A stretch of 64,000 nucleotides of DNA from an uncultured Lachnospiraceae bacterium (lineage in GTDB: Bacteria; Bacillota; Clostridia; Lachnospirales; Lachnospiraceae). Position numbers and translations under genes: made by a program. Every line of letters starts with the position of its first letter. Position 1 is the stretch's first letter. This document shows, piece by piece, positions 53,386 to 62,694 of the stretch. The stretch is from positions 19,723-83,722 of the forward strand of contig CAJKGK010000014.1 in the NCBI GenBank assembly GCA_905199445.1, given 5' to 3'. The notes below the pieces were generated by a model. The model worked only from the letters and a program-made list of their open reading frames with translations. It was not told the origin of the DNA and made no database searches.

Positions 53386-53649
53386 TTGAAAGCAGATCAG
53401 ACAAAGGTCGTACGACTGTTAAAAACCGCCAGAGGTCAGCTGGACGGCATTTTAAATATGATTGAAGAAGATCGCTACTGTATGGATATCTCCAACCAGC
53501 TGCTGGCCACTCAGGCGATTTTAAATAAGGTTAATAAAGAAATTCTCCATGCCCACCTGGAGCACTGCGTCAAGGAATCCATGGGCACCACATCTTCCGC
53601 CGAAAAAATCGATGAAATCATGGGATTGATGGATAAAATCATGAAATAA
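53386..53649 (+). CDS. csoR: Copper-sensing transcriptional repressor CsoR
   Basis: An 87-residue DUF156/CsoR-RcnR-family all-helical repressor. The copper(I) ligands are all present with the exact family spacing: C32, H57 and C61 (C-x24-H-x3-C). The start codon is TTG, with AAGGAGG five bases upstream. It lies 10 bp after copA in the same transcript and should act on the operator at 50721-50737. The operon order (pump before repressor) is the reverse of the more frequent csoR-copZ-copA. Confidence 0.93.
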   Translation: MKADQTKVVRLLKTARGQLDGILNMIEEDRYCMDISNQLLATQAILNKVNKEILHAHLEHCVKESMGTTSSAEKIDEIMGLMDKIMK

Positions 53650-53716
53650 TCCATGGATTCAATGATATCGCATCAATCATCATGTTATTTGATAGGATGT
53701 CTTTTAAATTAAGCGC

Positions 53717-53763
53717 AAAAATACCGAGTCTGATTGTCATTTTTTATTCGGCTCGGCATTTTT
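53717..53763. terminator. Bidirectional terminator between csoR and the LysR gene
   Basis: AAAAATACCGAG (53717-53728) pairs with CTCGGCATTTTT (53752-53763) with a single A-C mismatch; both strands have a terminal T-run. Confidence 0.7.
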
Positions 53764-53826
53764 GTGTATCTGTTTTCAATATTTATTTTTCCGTATGCAT
53801 TTCTGCATTTATTTCCTGTTTTTTTC

Positions 53827-54711
53827 TTAATTTTCATTTTTCAGATTTTTCATAAATTGCTGGGCAAATTTGATAAATGCCCGCACTGTAGGGGACATGG
53901 TCTGATTCTTTTTCCATACAAGCACTGTGCGGCTTTCCAGTTTAGGGAGTAACGGAATGTATTTTAAACCTTCATAGCTGCAGTCCAGTTTTAAATTAAG
54001 AAAAATCCCCATGTTTTTACGGCACATAGCCGCCAGATTATAAGGCAGATTTCCGCTGGCCACCACATGAAAGGCAGCACCATAAGCCCCAAACCAGTTC
54101 ACAATCTCCTTTTTAATCAAATCCCGCCTGGTTAAAATCAGCCCTCTGCCCGCAAGATCTTTTGGAGATACATAATCTCTGTCCGCCAAATCTGAATCTT
54201 GGGACACAAGAATCCCCCACTCCTCCTTCAGAGGACTGGGAAGAACTTCATATCTGGATACTTCCACTGGTTCCAGCAAAAATCCTATATCCAGCAGCCC
54301 CCGCTCGATTCGCTCTTTAATGTTATCTGAATTTCCACTGTATACATTAAAGGTCACCTCAGGGTATTGTTTATAAAATCCGGACATCATCTCCGCCAGA
54401 ATCCGGCTGTTTTGGTATTCTCCACTTCCTATAAAAATTTCGCCGGCAAGCTGGCTCTCCTGATTCAGCTCCTGACGGGTTTTCTCAGCCAGGGACAATA
54501 ATTCCTGGGCACGACGCTTAAGCAGCAATCCCTGTGCCGTCAGTTCAATCCTGTGATTGGTTCTTTTAAACAGCTTAACCCCCAGTTCTTCTTCCAACTG
54601 CATCAGCTGCCGTGACAGCGTGGGCTGTGTAATATGCAGCAGAGCCGCTGCCTTTGTTATATTTTCCTCCCTGGCCGCCGCCAGAAAATAACCTAAAACC
54701 CTAAGTTCCAT
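53827..54711 (-). CDS. LysR-family transcriptional regulator
   Basis: A 294-residue regulator. The winged helix-turn-helix is at residues 1-60 (FLAAAREENITKAAALLHITQPTLSRQLMQLE shows the family pattern), joined to a periplasmic-binding-like effector domain from about 90. The target is not evident: it is separated from rhaD by a terminator, its left neighbour is the copper operon, and no divergent gene starts close to it. GGAG-type ribosome site is weak. The effector is unknown. Confidence 0.9.
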   Translation of the reverse strand: MELRVLGYFLAAAREENITKAAALLHITQPTLSRQLMQLEEELGVKLFKRTNHRIELTAQGLLLKRRAQELLSLAEKTRQELNQESQLAGEIFIGSGEYQNSRILAEMMSGFYKQYPEVTFNVYSGNSDNIKERIERGLLDIGFLLEPVEVSRYEVLPSPLKEEWGILVSQDSDLADRDYVSPKDLAGRGLILTRRDLIKKEIVNWFGAYGAAFHVVASGNLPYNLAAMCRKNMGIFLNLKLDCSYEGLKYIPLLPKLESRTVLVWKKNQTMSPTVRAFIKFAQQFMKNLKNEN

Positions 54712-54791
54712 CTATGCCTCCATCGATCATTCTCACTGATCCTACATGTTGATAATATTTTTATTTTATCATCACAGCCCTGTTGTTTCAA

Positions 54792-54839
54792 CAAAAAACG
54801 GAAACGTCGGTTTTGTTTTTCCGGCATCTCCGTTTTTTA
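54792..54839. terminator. Terminator after rhaD
   Basis: AAAAAACGGA and TCCGTTTTTT with inner CGG/CCG pairs form a hairpin with T-runs on both strands; on the minus strand it lies 89 bp beyond the rhaD stop. The 216-bp gap holds nothing else recognised. Confidence 0.7.
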
Positions 54840-54927
54840 TTTGGCAGTTCACTGATCTGCTTAGAGATAAACCTCCCAAAAAGATCAATGGATATAAAAA
54901 ATAATTATAAAATTATTTTTTGCTTAT

Positions 54928-55755
54928 TTATTTTTCATAAAGAAAGCGCTCCGGAAGGGTTACATGAAAATCCTTTGCCAGATCTCTGAAATTCTGTGGG
55001 GTGATCGTCTGCAGTTTTGCAGGTGTCACAGATAAAACCTTTAAAAGAATCTCTGCGGACTTTTCAACAGTATGCATCAGGCCAATCGTTAAATCAAAGT
55101 TTTCTCCTGAACAGAACATCCCATGATGAGCCCAGATGGCCACATCATACTTCTCCATCAGCTCGCTTGTCGCCACGGCAATATCTCTGCCTCCCGGCAC
55201 CATCCAGCCTATAACACCCACACCGTCCGGAAACACAACCGGACATTCTGTAGCCATTTCCCAAAGTTCTCTTGTAAACACCTCGTCAGACAAAGGTAAA
55301 ATAAAGGTGAGGGCAATGATATTGGTTGTATGTGCGTGATAAATCACGCGGTGTCTGCCGTTGGTTACACGTTTTTTCACTTCATGATTCATTAAATGAG
55401 ACGGCAGTTCACTTGTAGGATTGCCTCCTTCCACAAGCCCCCAGCGGATTCTGTAATTTTCACCCAGTGCATCCAGCTCAATGATGGCAATACACACCTC
55501 AGGATCCACAATAATATTTCTAAAATATTTTCCGCTGCCTGTGACAAGGAAAAACTCACCGGCCAGCCCAGGAACCTTTGTTCCGATAGGCTTCCAGTCC
55601 TGACTGTCATTTAAACGGCTGCGAATGCTCTCAACTTCTTCTGGTTTAATTCTATAAGACAGATTACCGCCATTTCTTTCATGCCAGCCCTGTTTAAAAC
55701 CGTCATCGGCCATCTTAATAAATCCCTGAACAAATTTTGCATCTAATATTTTCAT
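54928..55755 (-). CDS. rhaD: Rhamnulose-1-phosphate aldolase
   Basis: A 275-residue class II aldolase that splits L-rhamnulose-1-phosphate into dihydroxyacetone phosphate and L-lactaldehyde using zinc. Landmarks: HERNGGNLSYR, FLVTGSGKYFRN, GNPTSELPSHLMNHE, the zinc ligands in YHAHTTNI and the final WAHHGMFCSG. Length matches the family. It stands alone here: neither rhaA, rhaB nor lactaldehyde reductase is present in the window. GGAGG lies 7 bases before the ATG, and the promoter carries a palindromic operator. Confidence 0.94.
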   Translation of the reverse strand: MKILDAKFVQGFIKMADDGFKQGWHERNGGNLSYRIKPEEVESIRSRLNDSQDWKPIGTKVPGLAGEFFLVTGSGKYFRNIIVDPEVCIAIIELDALGENYRIRWGLVEGGNPTSELPSHLMNHEVKKRVTNGRHRVIYHAHTTNIIALTFILPLSDEVFTRELWEMATECPVVFPDGVGVIGWMVPGGRDIAVATSELMEKYDVAIWAHHGMFCSGENFDLTIGLMHTVEKSAEILLKVLSVTPAKLQTITPQNFRDLAKDFHVTLPERFLYEK

Positions 55756-55811
55756 ACATCAACCTCCAAATTTATAGGTTCGCACTATGTGTTTTTGTTT
55801 TGTATGTACTA

Positions 55812-55840
55812 AGTATATTGCATGATGCAAAATATTACAA
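55812..55840 (-). promoter_or_regulatory. rhaD promoter with a palindromic operator in the spacer
   Basis: On the minus strand TTGTAA (55835-55840) and TATACT (55812-55817) are 17 bp apart, and the spacer holds the perfect palindrome TTGCAT-C-ATGCAA (55818-55830). A protein bound there would cover both boxes, so repression is likely. The repressor is unknown. Confidence 0.65.
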
Positions 55841-55951
55841 TGTTTATTCTTGCCAAAATAAGGGTCTTTATTTGCCCTGACACGCTCCCCACGCATCTAT
55901 TTTTCTATTTGTTCCTATTATAAATGTTATTTCTTTGACACCTATATTTAC

Positions 55952-55980
55952 TTGACTTATGATGGCAGATTCGATATGAT
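55952..55980 (+). promoter_or_regulatory. Promoter of the DUF368 gene
   Basis: TTGACT (55952-55957), 17 bp, TATGAT (55975-55980), 56 bp before the start codon. GAAAGGAAG lies at the ribosome-binding position. Confidence 0.65.
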
Positions 55981-56036
55981 ACTTTTGTTATCTTTCCCTG
56001 AATATTCAAAGGGTACGAAAAGAAAGGAAGAAAAGA

Positions 56037-56891
56037 ATGAAATTCATAAAAGATTTCTTAAAAGGAATTCTTATTGGTATTGCCAATATTATTCCTGGAG
56101 TCAGCGGCGGAACCATGGCGGTTTCCATGGGAATTTATGACCAGTTAATTTCCGCAATTACAGGGCTTCGCAAAAATCTCAAACGCAGCCTCCGTATTCT
56201 GTTACCCATCGTTCTCGGTGCAGTCGCCGGTATTGCCTGTTTGTCTTTTGTCATTACTTATTTGCTGGAAAACTTCCCGCTTCAGACAAGCACCCTGTTT
56301 ATCGGCCTGATTCTTGGTGGCCTGCCCATGCTTTATGGCCATGTCAAAGGGGCTAAAATCGGGATTCCCCATGCTGTGCTGTTTGTCATTTTCTTTGCCA
56401 TCGTCATCGGTATGGCTGTTGTCAATGGTGCCTCCGACAGTGCCACAGACATCGCCGTTAATTTTATCACAGTGATCGAGCTGTTTGTTATCGGTATGGT
56501 CGCCTCGGCAACCATGATTATCCCCGGGGTCAGCGGTTCTCTTGTCATGATGCTGCTGGGCTTTTACAATATTATTATTTCCAATATCAGTGCGATGCTG
56601 ACATCTCTGGCCACCCTTAACATGGACGGCATTATCCACGGTTTTGGGATCTTTATCCCCTTTGGTCTAGGTGTCCTTGCAGGAATCGGACTGGTCGCCA
56701 AGCTTCTTGAATGGCTGTTTGCCAAAAAACCGATTCTTACCTACAGCGCAATCTTTGGCCTGATCATTGCATCACCCTTTGCCATTATTTATAAGGCCGG
56801 AATCACATCCATCAGCGTTGTCGGTGTGATTGTCGCCATTTTCACCTTTGCCGCAGGCTTTGCTATATCCTTCTTCCTGGGCAGAGAATAA
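56037..56891 (+). CDS. DUF368 polyprenyl-phosphate transporter (PopT-like)
   Basis: A 284-residue membrane protein with two internal repeats, each opening with the same motif: NIIPGVSGGT (about residue 20) and MIIPGVSGSL (about residue 163), and eight or nine helices. DUF368 proteins have been shown to recycle undecaprenyl phosphate across the cytoplasmic membrane for cell-wall synthesis. Ends 16 bp before the aminopeptidase start in the same direction, so co-transcription is likely, though a functional link is not obvious. Confidence 0.88.
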   Translation: MKFIKDFLKGILIGIANIIPGVSGGTMAVSMGIYDQLISAITGLRKNLKRSLRILLPIVLGAVAGIACLSFVITYLLENFPLQTSTLFIGLILGGLPMLYGHVKGAKIGIPHAVLFVIFFAIVIGMAVVNGASDSATDIAVNFITVIELFVIGMVASATMIIPGVSGSLVMMLLGFYNIIISNISAMLTSLATLNMDGIIHGFGIFIPFGLGVLAGIGLVAKLLEWLFAKKPILTYSAIFGLIIASPFAIIYKAGITSISVVGVIVAIFTFAAGFAISFFLGRE

Positions 56892-56907
56892 AAAGGAGGT
56901 TTTTAAT

Positions 56908-58197
56908 TTGAACGCTTGTATAAATCAGCTTCTGGATTTTTTAAAGGCATCTGTTTCACCGTTTCATACAGTCAATCACAGTATCCTTCAGCTTGAGGCC
57001 GCAGGTTTTACTCAGCTGGACTATAAAAAGCCATGGGCGCTGACCCCTGGCGGCGCCTACTACTGCCGCACTTTTTCCGGAGAACTTTTTGCATTTAAAC
57101 TGGGAAGTGCCCTGGACCTGTCCAAAGGCATCCGCATTGCAGCCGGACACATTGACTGGCCGTGTTTAAAAATCAAACCTGCACCAACATTTTCCAAACA
57201 GGGCTATATTCAGGCCAATGTGGAGGTATACGGAGGCCCGATTTTAAATACATTTCTTGACCGCCCCCTGTCCCTTGCCGGAAAAATTGCGGTTGCGGGC
57301 AACGACCTGCTTCACCCGGAAGTGATTTATATTGATCTGAAAAAGCCGATTTGTATTATCCCCAACCTTGCCATTCACATGAACCGCAAGGTCAACGAAG
57401 GCGTCGAACTGGACCGTCAGCAGCACATGATGCCCCTGATCGGCATGATCAATGAACAGCTTAACGAAAATGATGCCCTTTTAGACTATGTGGCCAGGGC
57501 TGCCGGTGTAAGCTATGACCGTATACTCGATTATGAACTGTATCTTTATAACCTGGATGAGCCTGCCTTTGTGGGTATAAACGAAGAATTTCTTTCCAGC
57601 CCCAGACTGGACGATACAACCGCAGTCAGTGCTATTATCCATGGTTTAATCGAAAGTACACCAAAGGATACTGTCAGTCTTTGTGCCCTCTTTGACAATG
57701 AGGAAGTTGGCAGTCAGACAAAGCAGGGCGCCGATGCCACCATGCTGACAAGAATTATAGAACGCATCTGGGAAGCCTTTGGACGTACGCCTGCCGATTG
57801 CGCCAGAGATATTCACGGCGGCATGATTTTATCGATTGATGTGGGACACGCCTGGCACCCCAACTATCCCGGTGTTTCTGATATCACCAATATGCCGGTA
57901 CTGGGAAAAGGCTTCCAGATCAAAACCGACAGCAATCAAAAATATGCCTGGGACTGTGAAGCAGCCGGTGCACTGATCGGGCTTTGCCGTCATTATGGGA
58001 TTCCTTATCAAAGATTTGTAAAACGTTCCAATATTGCCGGCGGCGGCACCATTGCCTCCCTGATCTCCTCACAGCTTCCTCTGAAAACCGTGGACATGGG
58101 TGTCGGCCTTTTGTCCATGCATTCTTCCAGAGAGCTGATGGGCACAAAGGATCAGGCTTCCCTGCAGGATGCCGTTAAATACTTTATGAGTGAATAA
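56908..58197 (+). CDS. apeB: M18-family zinc aminopeptidase
   Basis: A 429-residue cytoplasmic aminopeptidase I/aspartyl-aminopeptidase family enzyme releasing N-terminal residues from peptides. Zinc-site motifs are AGHIDWP (first His), PRLDDTTAV (bridging Asp), LFDNEEVGS (catalytic Glu and ligand), SIDVGHAWHPNYP and the C-terminal RSNIAGGGTI. The start is a TTG at 56908 with AAAGGAGG nine bases before; longer frames upstream overlap DUF368 and lack a site. Together with the opp transporter it could supply amino acids from peptides. Confidence 0.9.
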   Translation: MNACINQLLDFLKASVSPFHTVNHSILQLEAAGFTQLDYKKPWALTPGGAYYCRTFSGELFAFKLGSALDLSKGIRIAAGHIDWPCLKIKPAPTFSKQGYIQANVEVYGGPILNTFLDRPLSLAGKIAVAGNDLLHPEVIYIDLKKPICIIPNLAIHMNRKVNEGVELDRQQHMMPLIGMINEQLNENDALLDYVARAAGVSYDRILDYELYLYNLDEPAFVGINEEFLSSPRLDDTTAVSAIIHGLIESTPKDTVSLCALFDNEEVGSQTKQGADATMLTRIIERIWEAFGRTPADCARDIHGGMILSIDVGHAWHPNYPGVSDITNMPVLGKGFQIKTDSNQKYAWDCEAAGALIGLCRHYGIPYQRFVKRSNIAGGGTIASLISSQLPLKTVDMGVGLLSMHSSRELMGTKDQASLQDAVKYFMSE

Positions 58198-58246
58198 AGC
58201 GCATAGGCATCGCATCATTTAAAAATATTATCCAACATATTACCAT

Positions 58247-58295
58247 AAAAAAGGCTTTGGAACTGCCAGTATCCGGCGATTCCAAAGCCTTTTTT
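58247..58295. terminator. Bidirectional terminator between the aminopeptidase and htpG
   Basis: A perfect 16-bp stem (AAAAAAGGCTTTGGAA / TTCCAAAGCCTTTTTT, 58247-58262 and 58280-58295) gives a U-tract in both directions, serving two converging genes. Confidence 0.92.
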
Positions 58296-58323
58296 CATTT
58301 TAGGTTATAATTTTTTATACGTC

Positions 58324-60330
58324 TTACTTCGTCAAAAGTTTCATAATCTTGTTGCTTCTTTCCACAAACCGGGTCAGGGCATCTGCGCTGAGCGGCTTAT
58401 GTGCCAGAACTGCCAGATCATACAGCTGCTGGCAAATCAGTTCTGTATGTTCTCCGTCTCCATGACCGAGAATGTACTGAACCAGATCATTGTTGGCATT
58501 TAAGATCAGAGTCTCCCCTTCGCCGCCAAACATATTCATATCCATGCCGGGCATCGCGTACATCTTCATCATATCCTGCATTCTCCGGCTTTCCTCAGAT
58601 AAGGTGATCATTGAGGAAACATCGGCATTCTTAAGTTTCTCCACCTTTACTGTAAGGTTTTCACGGCCAAGAGCCTTTTTAAACAGTTCTGTCAGTGTTG
58701 CCGCATCGGCTTCCAGAGTCTTTGTATCATCCTCTGTCGTTTCTTCTTTAAATACATCCGCCAAGTCTGTATCAATACGGTAGAACTTAATACCGTCTTT
58801 ATCTCTGGACTGTTCAAGGTTGGTGATAAACGGCTGGTCAATATTATGTTTAAGGACCACTGCATCCAGCCCTTCAGCCTTAAACATGTTAATATACTGA
58901 GACTGCTGCACTTCATCGGTCACATAAAAGACTTTGTTTTCATGTTTTTCTTTTGCAGCTTCCAGATAATCTTCCAGAGTCACATACTTTCCTTCCAGGT
59001 TTTTATAAATGATGAAATCTTTCATCTTTTCATTAAACTTCTGGTCCTTAATGCATCCAAACTTAATAAATGGATTAATATCATCCCAGTATTTTTCATA
59101 GTTTTCACGGTCTGTTTTACACATACCAGACAGTCTGTCCGCAACCTTCTTTGTAATATAATCAGAAATCTTCTTAACAAAACCATCGTTTTGAAGTGCG
59201 GAACGGGAAACATTCAGCGGCAGATCCGGACAGTCAATGACACCTTTTAAGAGCATTAAGAACTCCGGAATAACTTCTTTGATGTTATCTGCAATAAAGA
59301 CCTGATTATTATATAATTTAATGGTACCTTCAATCGATTCAAATTCCAGATTGATTTTCGGGAAATACAGAATACCCTTCAGGTTAAATGGATAATCCAT
59401 GTTCAGGTGAATCCAGAACAACGGTTCTTTGTAATCCATAAATACCTTACGATAAAAATCTTTGTATTCATCTTCTGTACATTCATTAGGGTGTTTTGTC
59501 CACAGCGGATGAATATCGTTCATTAATTCAGGCCGGCGTAAAATCTTTGCCTTATGCTGTTCCGGTGAAACTTCAACAGTTTCCTTTGTTCCGTCTTCTT
59601 TTTCCTTTTCTTCAGTCTTGGCCGGCTCTACAATGTGTTCAACAACTGTATCGTCTTCTTTTACATCAGCCTCATCGATGGTCTGATATTCCGGCTCGCT
59701 GGCCTCCTTGGAAAGATAGATTTCCACTGGCATGAATGAACAGTACTTCTGAATAACCTCTCTTGCTCTGTACTCATTGGAAAATTCAACACTGTCCTCA
59801 TTCAGATAAAGGGTAATCTCTGTACCACGCTGAGTTCTTGTACCCTCACTGATAGAATATTCACTGTCACCGTCACACTCCCAGTGAACCGGAGCAGCCC
59901 CTTCCTGCCAAGACAACGTTTCAATCGTAACCTTATCAGCTACCATGAATGCAGAATAAAATCCCAGACCAAAATGTCCGATAATCTGATCTTCATTGGT
60001 CTTATCTTTATATTTTTCAAGGAAATCTGTAGCACCGGAAAAAGCGATCTGTGTAATGTATTCCTCGACCTCGCTTTCAGTCATACCAATACCGTTATCA
60101 ATAAACTTCAGGGTCTTCTCATCTGGATTTACAATCACCTGAACCTTAAACTTCTCATCATCTTTAAGCTGATACTCGCCCATGACCTCCAGTTTTTTTA
60201 CCTTGGTCACAGCATCGCAGCCATTGGAAATTAATTCTCTGAAAAAAATGTCATGGTCTGAATACAGCCACTTTTTAATAATTGGAAATAAATTTTCACT
60301 GTTAATGGATAAATTTCCCTGTTTACTCAT
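58324..60330 (-). CDS. htpG: Hsp90-family molecular chaperone HtpG
   Basis: A 668-residue bacterial Hsp90. The GHKL ATPase domain occupies about 1-215 (FFRELISNGCDAV, DNGIGMTESEVEEY, HFGLGFYSAFMVAD, GTEITLYL), followed by a charged linker rich in Glu/Lys near 225-255, longer than in E. coli HtpG, then the middle domain (LNVSRSALQNDGFVKK) and the dimerisation domain. It is an ATP-dependent chaperone. Regulation is by HrcA, as shown by the perfect CIRCE upstream. A strong SD (AGGAG) precedes the ATG. Confidence 0.95.
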   Translation of the reverse strand: MSKQGNLSINSENLFPIIKKWLYSDHDIFFRELISNGCDAVTKVKKLEVMGEYQLKDDEKFKVQVIVNPDEKTLKFIDNGIGMTESEVEEYITQIAFSGATDFLEKYKDKTNEDQIIGHFGLGFYSAFMVADKVTIETLSWQEGAAPVHWECDGDSEYSISEGTRTQRGTEITLYLNEDSVEFSNEYRAREVIQKYCSFMPVEIYLSKEASEPEYQTIDEADVKEDDTVVEHIVEPAKTEEKEKEDGTKETVEVSPEQHKAKILRRPELMNDIHPLWTKHPNECTEDEYKDFYRKVFMDYKEPLFWIHLNMDYPFNLKGILYFPKINLEFESIEGTIKLYNNQVFIADNIKEVIPEFLMLLKGVIDCPDLPLNVSRSALQNDGFVKKISDYITKKVADRLSGMCKTDRENYEKYWDDINPFIKFGCIKDQKFNEKMKDFIIYKNLEGKYVTLEDYLEAAKEKHENKVFYVTDEVQQSQYINMFKAEGLDAVVLKHNIDQPFITNLEQSRDKDGIKFYRIDTDLADVFKEETTEDDTKTLEADAATLTELFKKALGRENLTVKVEKLKNADVSSMITLSEESRRMQDMMKMYAMPGMDMNMFGGEGETLILNANNDLVQYILGHGDGEHTELICQQLYDLAVLAHKPLSADALTRFVERSNKIMKLLTK

Positions 60331-60400
60331 AAAAAATCTCTCCTTTAATCTATATCTTTATACAATCATTCAACCGACTGTTTTCATGTTTCTGAGACTT

Positions 60401-60463
60401 ATTTTAATACCATCAGAAGCAGATGTCAAGAAAAAATTAGCACTCATTTAAAATGAGTGCTAA
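60401..60463 (-). promoter_or_regulatory. htpG promoter with perfect CIRCE, doubling as upstream terminator
   Basis: TTAGCACTC-N9-GAGTGCTAA at 60437-60463 matches the CIRCE consensus base for base, the HrcA heat-shock repressor site. On the minus strand it is followed after TTTTTTC by TTGACA (60424-60429), 17 bp and TAAAAT (60401-60406). The palindrome with the T6 run is also a good rho-independent terminator for the DUF5721-type gene ending 22 bp before it. CIRCE usually lies between promoter and gene; here it abuts the -35 box from upstream. Confidence 0.9.
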
Positions 60464-60484
60464 TAATATGTGAATTTCATTTTT

Positions 60485-60982
60485 TTAAAGCTGTTCCACG
60501 ACAATTTCATTCTGCTTCATAAACTGAAGCACTGTGGCATCCCACAGCTGTTCCAGGGACCGGTCCATCACAAAAGTTTTAAATGAGACGCCCGTAATAC
60601 AGGTGACCGATTTATTTTCATATTTAATATTCATATACAGACCGCCGATCTCCGAGATCTGTACCGGTATCCGGTTATGCTCCAACAGCCAGCGAAGATT
60701 TTCATCAGACAGCTGAAAAACCAGGTGAAAACTCACCGGAAGCTTTTTACCCCGTATAACCTGATAAATAAAAGGTTTAAGTTCTGACCACAATGGGTGG
60801 GTACGTCCATTTAATCCTTCTTGTTCGTCACTGGAATAATAGGCTGTATTCAAATGTCCGCCAAACCTGAACATGGTCAGTGTCTGAAGCTCACTTTCAC
60901 AGACATAAAACTTATCAAAGGTATTTTTGACAAGCACCTTGGACATAAAATCCTTCACATCAGCAATCGCTAATCCAATCAA
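60485..60982 (-). CDS. DUF5721-like protein
   Basis: A 165-residue protein beginning LAIADVKDFMSKVLVKNTFDKF, with the patterns FYVCESELQTLTMFRFGGHLN and a mid-part LKPFIYQVIRGKKLPVSFHLVF that I associate with the DUF5721 family common in Lachnospiraceae; function is unknown. The start is TTG with GGTGGGG upstream, and it lies 14 bp after purB, so it is probably in the purB transcript. No signal peptide or membrane helix is present. Confidence 0.7.
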   Translation of the reverse strand: MIGLAIADVKDFMSKVLVKNTFDKFYVCESELQTLTMFRFGGHLNTAYYSSDEQEGLNGRTHPLWSELKPFIYQVIRGKKLPVSFHLVFQLSDENLRWLLEHNRIPVQISEIGGLYMNIKYENKSVTCITGVSFKTFVMDRSLEQLWDATVLQFMKQNEIVVEQL

Positions 60983-60996
60983 TTTCTACCCCACCA

Positions 60997-62427
60997 TCAA
61001 ACATTAATGACAGCCTTTAATCCCAATTCATCTTTGTTGGCTTCAAGAATCGGTGCAATTACCTGCGCCAGAAATTCTTCCACCTGCTGAGGTGCCCGGC
61101 CAACAAAATTCTTGGGTTCCATAATCGCTGTCAGCTGTTCCATGTTCATACCAAAAACCGGATCTGCAGCAATCCGTTCCAGAAGATCATTTTTCTTGCC
61201 TTCTTCTTTGACCACCCGGCCTGCAGCCATGGAATGAATACGAATACGTTCATGAAGTTCCTGACGATTTCCGCCGGCTTTGACGGCATCCATCATAATA
61301 TTTTCCGTTGCCATAAACGGCAGCTCATTTAAAAGATGCTGTTCAATAACCTTCGGATAAACAACAAGTCCGTCAACAACATTCATATATAAATCAAGAA
61401 TGCCATCAACCGCAAGGAAGCCCTCCGGAATACTCATTCTTTTATTGGCCGAATCATCCAATGTACGTTCAAACCACTGCGTCGCCGCTGTGATTGCCGG
61501 ATTAATCATATCCGCCATCACATATCTGGACAGGGAAGCAATGCGCTCACTGCGCATAGGATTTCTCTTATATGCCATGGCCGACGAACCGATCTGATTT
61601 TTCTCAAAAGGCTCCTCGATCTCCTTCAAATGCTGAAGCAAACGGATATCATTTGAAAATTTATGCGCACTCTGAGCAATGCCCGCCAACACATTTAAAA
61701 CTCTGGAATCCACTTTTCTGGAATACGTCTGTCCGGAAACCGGATAACAGGCGTCAAAGCCCATTTTTTCGGCAATCATCTGATCCGCTTTTTTACATTT
61801 TTCATGATCTCCGTCAAACAATTCAAGAAAACTGGCCTGGGTTCCGGTTGTACCTTTGGACCCTAAAAGCTTTAACTGAGACATCACATATTCCACATCA
61901 TCCAAATCCATAGTCAGCTCCTGAAGCCATAATGCCGCCCGTTTTCCAACGGTTGTCGGCTGTGCCGGCTGGAAATGGGTAAAGGCAAGGGTCGGCAGAT
62001 CCTTATACTTATCCGCAAACGCCGCCAGTTCGGCAATAACATTCACCAGTTTTTTGTGAACAAGCTTCAGCGCTTCCCGCATAACAATGATATCCGTATT
62101 ATCACCCACATAACAGGATGTGGCACCTAAATGAATGATGCCTGCAGCTTTTGGGCACTGCTGTCCGTAAGCATAGACATGAGACATCACATCATGGCGC
62201 ACCTGAGCCTCACGGGCTTTGGCTACCTCGTAATTAATATCATCCTTTGCAGCCTCCAGCTGCGCAATCTGCTCGTCTGTAATATCAAGCCCCAGCTCCT
62301 GCTCTGTCTTTGCAAGGGCAATCCAAAGTCTGCGCCATGTTTTAAACTTCATGTCCGGTGAAAAAATATACTGCATTTCCCTGCTGGCGTAACGCTCAGC
62401 CAGAGGTGTCTGATATCTATCGTTCAT
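60997..62427 (-). CDS. purB: Adenylosuccinate lyase
   Basis: A 476-residue fumarase/aspartase-superfamily enzyme that removes fumarate from SAICAR and from adenylosuccinate in purine synthesis. The superfamily signature is GSSAMAYKRNPMRSE (near residue 285), with HLGATSCYVGDN and KGTTGTQASF as the other conserved active-site regions. Length corresponds to the longer clostridial/eukaryotic-like PurB type. GGAGG lies before the ATG. It stands after purC in the same direction but is separated by a hairpin and 267 bp. Confidence 0.96.
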   Translation of the reverse strand: MNDRYQTPLAERYASREMQYIFSPDMKFKTWRRLWIALAKTEQELGLDITDEQIAQLEAAKDDINYEVAKAREAQVRHDVMSHVYAYGQQCPKAAGIIHLGATSCYVGDNTDIIVMREALKLVHKKLVNVIAELAAFADKYKDLPTLAFTHFQPAQPTTVGKRAALWLQELTMDLDDVEYVMSQLKLLGSKGTTGTQASFLELFDGDHEKCKKADQMIAEKMGFDACYPVSGQTYSRKVDSRVLNVLAGIAQSAHKFSNDIRLLQHLKEIEEPFEKNQIGSSAMAYKRNPMRSERIASLSRYVMADMINPAITAATQWFERTLDDSANKRMSIPEGFLAVDGILDLYMNVVDGLVVYPKVIEQHLLNELPFMATENIMMDAVKAGGNRQELHERIRIHSMAAGRVVKEEGKKNDLLERIAADPVFGMNMEQLTAIMEPKNFVGRAPQQVEEFLAQVIAPILEANKDELGLKAVINV

Positions 62428-62613
62428 TATTTTCCTCCTTCATGACATACGGTCCGCAAAAATACATTTACGGCCATAATCATACTTTCTTTTATTTTAC
62501 ATGATATTCACTGGAAATTCAAGAAATTATGGCGGTTCAGGGCAGGATCCCTGCCAAAGACTGCTGTGAAATCAAAATGTTTACGCCAAAATGTTCACCG
62601 AATATAACCGCCA

Positions 62614-62670
62614 AAAAACAAAATCAGCCCGGACTGTATATACCGGGCACCTCTAGCGCCGGTATATACG
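62614..62670 (-). terminator. Putative terminator after purC
   Basis: GTATATACCGG (62637-62647) and CCGGTATATAC (62660-62670) form an 11-bp stem extended by CAGT-type pairs; on the minus strand GATTTTGTTTTTT follows after a GC-rich CCGGGCT. The U-tract starts 10 bases past the stem, so efficiency is uncertain. Between here and purB nothing else was seen. Confidence 0.55.
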
Positions 62671-62694
62671 GTCTGAACCGATTCTAAACGCTTA

